From assembly GCA_023247085.1 (NCBI GenBank), contig JAHFHC010000002.1, positions 13,206 through 77,205 of the forward strand: 64,000 bases of DNA. Direction: 5' to 3'. This stretch comes from Microcaldota archaeon (GTDB lineage: Archaea > Micrarchaeota > Micrarchaeia > Norongarragalinales > UBA8480). Below are positions 59,775-64,000 of the stretch, one piece after another. The notes beneath the pieces were generated by a model that was not told the origin of the DNA, ran no database searches, and saw nothing but the letters and a program-made list of their open reading frames with translations. The translations under genes were made by a program, and so were the position numbers. Position 1 is the first letter of the stretch; the number at the start of each line of letters is the position of its first letter.

Positions 59775-60872
59775 TCAAATCTTTTTGCACAGTTCAGTGT
59801 AGAACTGCTCAACTTGTCTCAATTGTTCTAGTTGCATTTTTTCGTCTGGAATGTGTAGTTTCATGTTACCTGCCCCTACGTTTATAGTTGGAATGCCTGC
59901 TTTTGAATAGTATCGCGCGTCGCTTGCGCCGAGCTTGTGCAAGTAGCCCGATATTGGTGTGCCGGTTACTTTTTCCAGCGTTGCCTGCGCGGTTTTGATA
60001 AATTCAGATTTTTCATCGCTAATCCAACCAGGCTCATTTTTTTGTATGTTTAATTTAACACTTTCTGGCAGTAGCTGCGTCAATTTTGCAGTGAATTTTT
60101 CTATTTTGATATCCGCAGGAAGCCTGAAGTCAATTGTTGCCTTGCATTGAAATGGAACTACGTTTTCAGCTGTTCCGCCTGAAATCAACGTAGTGTTCAT
60201 AGTTGGATGTGAAAAAACATATTCGTGATCGTGCGATTTCAGTTTAAACTCTTTTTCAAGCGCAACCAGCGCCGTTGCCATTGTATGCGCTGCATTTTTT
60301 GTATCTTGTGGGTAAGCCGCGTGCCCCCCTTTTCCCTCTGCAGTTAGTTCAATTTGCAACCGCGCCTTGTGTCCAGTTGCTAATTGCATTGCAGTCGGCT
60401 CGCCGATAACTGCATAGTTTGCAGTTATTCCTTTTGCAATGGTTGCGCCTGTACCATTGTGGCCGCCAACTTCCTCGTCACCAACCGCGATTAGTATAAT
60501 CTCACTGCTTAGGTTTTGTTTTGAAATTGCAATTGCCGTGTTAATCATGGCGGCTAAATTACAAGTCATGTCACATGCACCCAAGCCCCATAGTTCCCCT
60601 TTTTTCACAACTGGGTCAAACGGGTCAACAGTCCACTGATCAGATGGGGGTACGGTGTCATAGTGACCGTTTAGAATTATCTTTCGACTATTTTCTTTTC
60701 GGCCTTTAGTTGAGCCTATTACGCTTACAACTCCATTGCTAGAAATTAGTTCAACGTGTAAATCGTTTTTTTCCAAGTAGGTTTTAATTAAGTCAACTGC
60801 CGCACTCTTATCTGCGCTACCTTCATACTTGTGTAGTTTAATTAATTCGCTTGAAAGTTCAATTGTTTTCAT
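59775..60872 (-). CDS. M20-family metallodeacylase (ArgE/DapE-like)
   Basis: A 365-aa zinc amidohydrolase. Metal ligands are in NGHYDTVPP (near 70), GLGACDMT, and the catalytic glutamates in VGDEEVGG (near 134), with IGEPT and the C-terminal GAGNMKLHIPDE histidine. GASDARYYSKAGIP is typical of the family. It likely removes acyl groups from amino acids or peptides. A paralogue is at 62693. GNAT follows upstream on the same strand. Confidence 0.9.
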   Translation of the reverse strand: MKTIELSSELIKLHKYEGSADKSAAVDLIKTYLEKNDLHVELISSNGVVSVIGSTKGRKENSRKIILNGHYDTVPPSDQWTVDPFDPVVKKGELWGLGACDMTCNLAAMINTAIAISKQNLSSEIILIAVGDEEVGGHNGTGATIAKGITANYAVIGEPTAMQLATGHKARLQIELTAEGKGGHAAYPQDTKNAAHTMATALVALEKEFKLKSHDHEYVFSHPTMNTTLISGGTAENVVPFQCKATIDFRLPADIKIEKFTAKLTQLLPESVKLNIQKNEPGWISDEKSEFIKTAQATLEKVTGTPISGYLHKLGASDARYYSKAGIPTINVGAGNMKLHIPDEKMQLEQLRQVEQFYTELCKKI

Positions 60873-60874
60873 TA

Positions 60875-61429
60875 TTACAACCGTCTTGCAAAATACTTGC
60901 GTTGAGTAATAGTGCTGCTAGCTACGCGCCCAGATCCACTGTGCTCAAATAACATTTTATACCCCATGCTCCTGGCTAGCTTTTCTCTTGCAGGATGAAT
61001 TGTGCGCAGTGCAACCGAATCGTAACCTAACTTTTTACCGTATTCGTGCCTTGCCTCTGCAAGTTTTCGACCAATTCCTCTATTTTCATGGTCAGGGTGA
61101 ACTGCTACAAAGTCAAGGTAGTAAGTTTTTCCAAATGGCTTGAATGCAGCTTGGTGTTCTTTTGGCAAGTGCTCTCTTCCCCATTCGCGCATAAACTCAC
61201 TAAATGCATGACTTCCACCAACGCCAATCACTTGGCCATTTTCCATAGCTATGAATATTTTCCCGTGTCGTTTTTTGTTATTCTCTCGAAAAACATTTTC
61301 AACAACACTTTCAATTGTCCACGGGTCATTATACATAGAACCGGGTCCGAAACGCTTTACAAATATTGCAGCCGCTTGGCTAGTTAATTTTCTATTTCGT
61401 AAATTCAATGCCTTTACTTCCATTTTCAT
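60875..61429 (-). CDS. GNAT-family N-acetyltransferase
   Basis: A 184-aa acetyltransferase. MKMEVKALNLRNRKLTSQAAAIF at the start, KIFIAMENGQVIGVGGSHAF, then FVAVHPDHENRGIGRKLAEARHEYGKKLGYDSVAL. The start is among GTG 61441, ATG 61429 and ATG 61423. Two nt from the M20 gene, so acetylation and deacylation may be coupled. Confidence 0.84.
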   Translation of the reverse strand: MKMEVKALNLRNRKLTSQAAAIFVKRFGPGSMYNDPWTIESVVENVFRENNKKRHGKIFIAMENGQVIGVGGSHAFSEFMREWGREHLPKEHQAAFKPFGKTYYLDFVAVHPDHENRGIGRKLAEARHEYGKKLGYDSVALRTIHPAREKLARSMGYKMLFEHSGSGRVASSTITQRKYFARRL

Positions 61430-61522
61430 CAACTTTTCCACAGGGTAAATTCTTTTGCCTTGTTATATTTTTAACTTTTTAACGAAACGTTTTTATTTAA
61501 CCCTTTGGACAAATAGTAGGTC

Positions 61523-61636
61523 ATGAAAGTTAACGCTATTGTGGAAATGCTAGTAGCATATACCCTTAGCTTAAGCGCTTTCATTACAACCTTCTGGCAT
61601 ATGCTTTTGGGCATTCGAGCCGGGATTTTGAGATAA
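61523..61636 (+). CDS. Possible small membrane protein
   Basis: A 37-aa frame MKVNAIVEMLVAYTLSLSAF and onward, with one hydrophobic helix and an Arg-rich end (GIRAGILR). Preceded by TAGTAGGT close to the ATG and by an AT-rich TTTTTATTTAA at 61490-61500. It ends 32 nt before the P-loop gene. Real or not cannot be decided from sequence alone. Confidence 0.4.
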   Translation: MKVNAIVEMLVAYTLSLSAFITTFWHMLLGIRAGILR

Positions 61637-61668
61637 ACTCTTTATAACTTTCTCAAAAGGTGCCTGCT

Positions 61669-62709
61669 ATGAATGCTTTAATTATACCTACTACTTGCAA
61701 GTTGAATTGCGCTGCTAGCGTAGAAAATGCAAAAATTACGTTTGCAGCTTCGCGTGCGGTTTCTTCCCTTAAAGGTATGCAATTGGAATCCATAGATAGT
61801 TTTGAAGCTGGGCAGTTAGTTGCAGTTAAGGTTGTTAGAAATAACAGCGGAAAACTTATTCGACTAAACGATTTAAGCACTTATGCTCCCATTGCTGGCG
61901 ATGTTTTAGTTTGTCTAATTGGTGCAAATGGCTCGTTTAAAATTGAAGTTATAACTGTGCCAACTGCTGTCAATGAATGGGTGGTGGTTAATCGTGGCGG
62001 TTTAGTTGGCCAACCCATGTTTGATGTCGGTGAGTCGAGTTTAGTTGTCAGTTACCTTGGAAACCTTGTCAAAGACAATATGCCGGTTAAATTAACTGAC
62101 AAATTGCCTGCAGAATACAAGTTTTATAAGCCAATAATTGCAGTGGTGGGCACTGACACTAATACTGGCAAGACGGTTACGACCGCTAAAGTGATCAGCG
62201 AGCTCAAGCAAATGGGGTTATCTGTAGGTGCTTGCAAATTAACGGGCATATGTGGAGACGATATATTATCTTACAAAGATGCTGGCGCAGATGAACTCGT
62301 TGATTTTACTGATGCGGGTTTACCTTCTACAATTTGTACTGAAGAAACTGCAGTTAATGCCGCATTAAAATGCATATCTAGTTTACAAAACAACGACGTT
62401 ATAGTTGCGGAATTTGGATCTACGTTGATTGGCGGTCACCCTGTGTTATCGATATTGAAAGCTTTTAATTTAAGTAATTTGAAAGTAGTTGTTTGTTGTT
62501 CGGACGTACCTGGAGCAATAGGTGCAATGTTTTTGCTTGCAAGTGGAGCAAATGGCTTGAGGCCTTCACTATTTTCAGGGCTAGTTGCAAATAGCGAGCT
62601 AGCTTGTGCTAAGGTGTTAGAAACTACTGGCGTGCCATGTGCTTCTGCTGCTAAATTCCTTTTGCGTACAATGATTTTTCAAGGTGTTACAAATGTTGAA
62701 TTGTGTTGA
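61669..62709 (+). CDS. P-loop NTPase, DUF1611/BioD-like
   Basis: A 346-aa protein. The N-terminal ~135 residues form a beta-rich domain; the C-terminal part is a P-loop with Walker A VVGTDTNTGKTVTT near 161-170, SVGACKLTGICGDDILSYKDAGADELVDFTDAG, then VIVAEFGSTLIGGHPVL. The TG-GD-DAGA-DFTDAG signature resembles DUF1611 (DgcN-like). AGGTG precedes ATG 61669 by 6 nt. The M20 gene overlaps its end by 17 nt. Likely one pathway, possibly N-acyl amino acid metabolism. Confidence 0.75.
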   Translation: MNALIIPTTCKLNCAASVENAKITFAASRAVSSLKGMQLESIDSFEAGQLVAVKVVRNNSGKLIRLNDLSTYAPIAGDVLVCLIGANGSFKIEVITVPTAVNEWVVVNRGGLVGQPMFDVGESSLVVSYLGNLVKDNMPVKLTDKLPAEYKFYKPIIAVVGTDTNTGKTVTTAKVISELKQMGLSVGACKLTGICGDDILSYKDAGADELVDFTDAGLPSTICTEETAVNAALKCISSLQNNDVIVAEFGSTLIGGHPVLSILKAFNLSNLKVVVCCSDVPGAIGAMFLLASGANGLRPSLFSGLVANSELACAKVLETTGVPCASAAKFLLRTMIFQGVTNVELC

Positions 62710-63781
62710 ACTTGCTAAGCAACTGGCAGCTATTCCTAGTTTTCAAGGTAATCGTGAGGTTTCTTTGTTTTTGAAAAATTACTTGGAAAAAGAAGGTATT
62801 TCTGTTCAAGTTATTGAAAAAAATAATGTACTGAATGTAGTTGCGCGTACTGGAAAGCGGGACGGCAGATCCCTATTGTTAAACGGTCACACTGATACTG
62901 TTCCACCTCAACTTGGTTCGCAAATGCCAGTAAGTACAATTCGAGATGGAAAGCTCTTTGGCTTAGGCACCGTTGACATGAAGGCAGGAGCAGCTGCAAT
63001 GACTTGCGCTTTTCTTGAACTAGCTAAAAAAGAAACTGAGCTTAATGGCGAAGTGATTTTAGTCCTTGTTGGAGATGAAGAAAATGGCGGAGCAAATGGA
63101 ACAAAAGCAACACTAGAGGTGGGGGTTAAAGCAGATTACGTAGTTATAGGCGAACCAACTAATCTTAAAATTTGCCTTGGACAGAAAAGCGCATTGCAAT
63201 TAGAAATAAGCGCTAATGGCAACGCACGCCACGCAAGTCGAATAAGGCCAGATGACAATGCAGTGTCTAAAGTTACAAATGTGCTGTACTCATTAGAAAA
63301 AGCTTTTCCAGTTCCAGTCGGGCCAGATGACTTCTTGTTCAATAAAACAACTATGAATATAGGTACTGTCTTTGGAGGTACTGCTGCAAATGTAGTTCCA
63401 GATAAATGTACGGCTACTATTGACTTTAGATTTTCTCCATTGTCTTCCAAAGAAGAGTTAACCAATCAAATTATGACTAATTTAAATGAAGCCATAACTG
63501 TAAAAGAGAGGTTTACTGCGCTTGGCTGGTCACTTGATAAAAACACGCCTTATTGTCGTGCGCTTGTTTCTACAATGAAAAAAGTTGGAATCAAAGAAGA
63601 ATTTGTTTACAAATTTGGTTCAAATGATGCTAGATTCTATAATGCAGAAGGTTGCCAAGTCGTTAATATTGGCCCTGGAAATAATTTACTTTCACATACG
63701 GGCAAAGAAGAAGTCGAAGTAAATCAAATAGAACAAGCTAAGCAAGTATATTTGAAGCTAGCGCAAGAGTTATTAAAATAA
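62693..63781 (+). CDS. M20-family metallodeacylase, second copy
   Basis: A 362-aa paralogue of the gene at 59775. NGHTDTVPPQLG, GLGTVDMKAGAAA, VGDEENGGANGT and IGEPTN supply the metal and catalytic residues, and GSNDARFYNAEG the family signature. It overlaps the P-loop NTPase by 17 nt and is certainly co-translated. GTG 62684 is an alternative start. Confidence 0.9.
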   Translation: MLNCVELAKQLAAIPSFQGNREVSLFLKNYLEKEGISVQVIEKNNVLNVVARTGKRDGRSLLLNGHTDTVPPQLGSQMPVSTIRDGKLFGLGTVDMKAGAAAMTCAFLELAKKETELNGEVILVLVGDEENGGANGTKATLEVGVKADYVVIGEPTNLKICLGQKSALQLEISANGNARHASRIRPDDNAVSKVTNVLYSLEKAFPVPVGPDDFLFNKTTMNIGTVFGGTAANVVPDKCTATIDFRFSPLSSKEELTNQIMTNLNEAITVKERFTALGWSLDKNTPYCRALVSTMKKVGIKEEFVYKFGSNDARFYNAEGCQVVNIGPGNNLLSHTGKEEVEVNQIEQAKQVYLKLAQELLK

Positions 63782-63797
63782 GTCGAGTAAGTAAATT

Positions 63798-64000
63798 ATG
63801 ACATCTGTAAAAGTGCCACGAAGGGGATTTGGAAAAATACAATTACTTTCTGCCGAAGCTATGTTTGGACAAAATGGAATTTGGCACGCAAAAGATACTG
63901 CGGAGCTCTCTGCAGCAATGGCTACTCACAAAGATGCACTACAAGAACTTCATCGCCAGCCACACTTATCTCCTGCGGTTAAAGATAAATTAACTGAAGC
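63798..64000 (+). CDS. Hypothetical protein, cut by window end
   Basis: The first 67 codons of a basic protein (MTSVKVPRRGFGKIQLLSAEA). It has a helical region with NGIWHAKDTAELSAAM and LHRQPHLSPAVKDKL. No family is recognised. Weakly reminiscent of the PRYG proteins (an AEA-helix followed by short helices), but not enough to assert. It begins 16 nt after the M20 gene, so it may belong to that operon. Confidence 0.5.
   Translation, partial: MTSVKVPRRGFGKIQLLSAEAMFGQNGIWHAKDTAELSAAMATHKDALQELHRQPHLSPAVKDKLTE

Noticed and set aside
1-64000. CRISPR arrays, insertion sequences, rRNA genes, RNase P or SRP RNA
   Set aside because: I scanned gaps and repeated motifs for these. No regular repeat-spacer array, transposase or conserved rRNA/RNase P/SRP signature was seen.

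Overview
This window is a contiguous piece of an archaeal chromosome, AT-rich by eye and densely coded on both strands. The information-processing genes are archaeal or eukaryote-like: ThrRS with an archaeal editing domain, Pelota, small RFC subunit, NurA/HerA, Rad50, archaeal CCA-adding enzyme, membrane-anchored LonB, Spt4/Spt5, Rpo7, SecE, eS24, eS31, uL11-uL1-uL10-P1, aEF1B and Kae1/Bud32. Small zinc-ribbon genes, AMP phosphorylase, many lineage-specific membrane proteins and intron-rich tRNA genes without encoded CCA fit a DPANN-type archaeon (Micrarchaeota or Diapherotrites are guesses). The lineage cannot be fixed from the sequence alone.

Layout. 0-12 kb: truncated ftsY, thrS, two HAD/membrane genes, a sugar-nucleotide enzyme, nrdR, small zinc proteins, rfcS, pelA, a MazG-type pyrophosphatase and a three-gene envelope cluster. 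12-23 kb: nurA-herA-Hsp20 operon, lineage-specific membrane proteins, a two-intron tRNA-Arg gene, a Zn-ribbon/ribL/aEF1B translation operon, a VapBC-like pair, rad50 and a small regulator. 23-31 kb: methyltransferase, acetyltransferase and proS; cca; lonB divergent from RNase Z. 31-41 kb: pheS-pheT, a tandem pair of membrane-anchored paralogues with a shared PRYG N-terminal domain, AMP phosphorylase, ftsZ-secE-spt5. 41-46 kb: ribosomal stalk operon, interrupted by an opposite-strand HD phosphohydrolase. 46-49 kb: a triple thioredoxin-repeat membrane protein, adenylate kinase and a two-intron tRNA-Lys. 49-55 kb: rpo7-spt4-eS24-eS31, CPBP protease and t6A genes (kae1, a TsaC-like gene, bud32). 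55-64 kb: small-molecule metabolism (Nudix, HAD, nucleoside hydrolase), several GNAT acetyltransferases including a decayed duplicate, and two M20 deacylases, one paired with a P-loop NTPase.

The most striking observation is that both tRNA genes in the window carry two introns each. One is at the usual anticodon-loop site; the other lies in the T-loop of tRNA-Arg (119 nt, folded into three hairpins) or the D-loop of tRNA-Lys (56 nt). Every junction can be drawn as a bulge-helix-bulge, and splicing restores conventional cloverleaf arms. Other points of interest are the PRYG membrane family, the triple CxxC protein, a TsaC-like protein lacking usual catalytic residues, and the P-loop/M20 pair.
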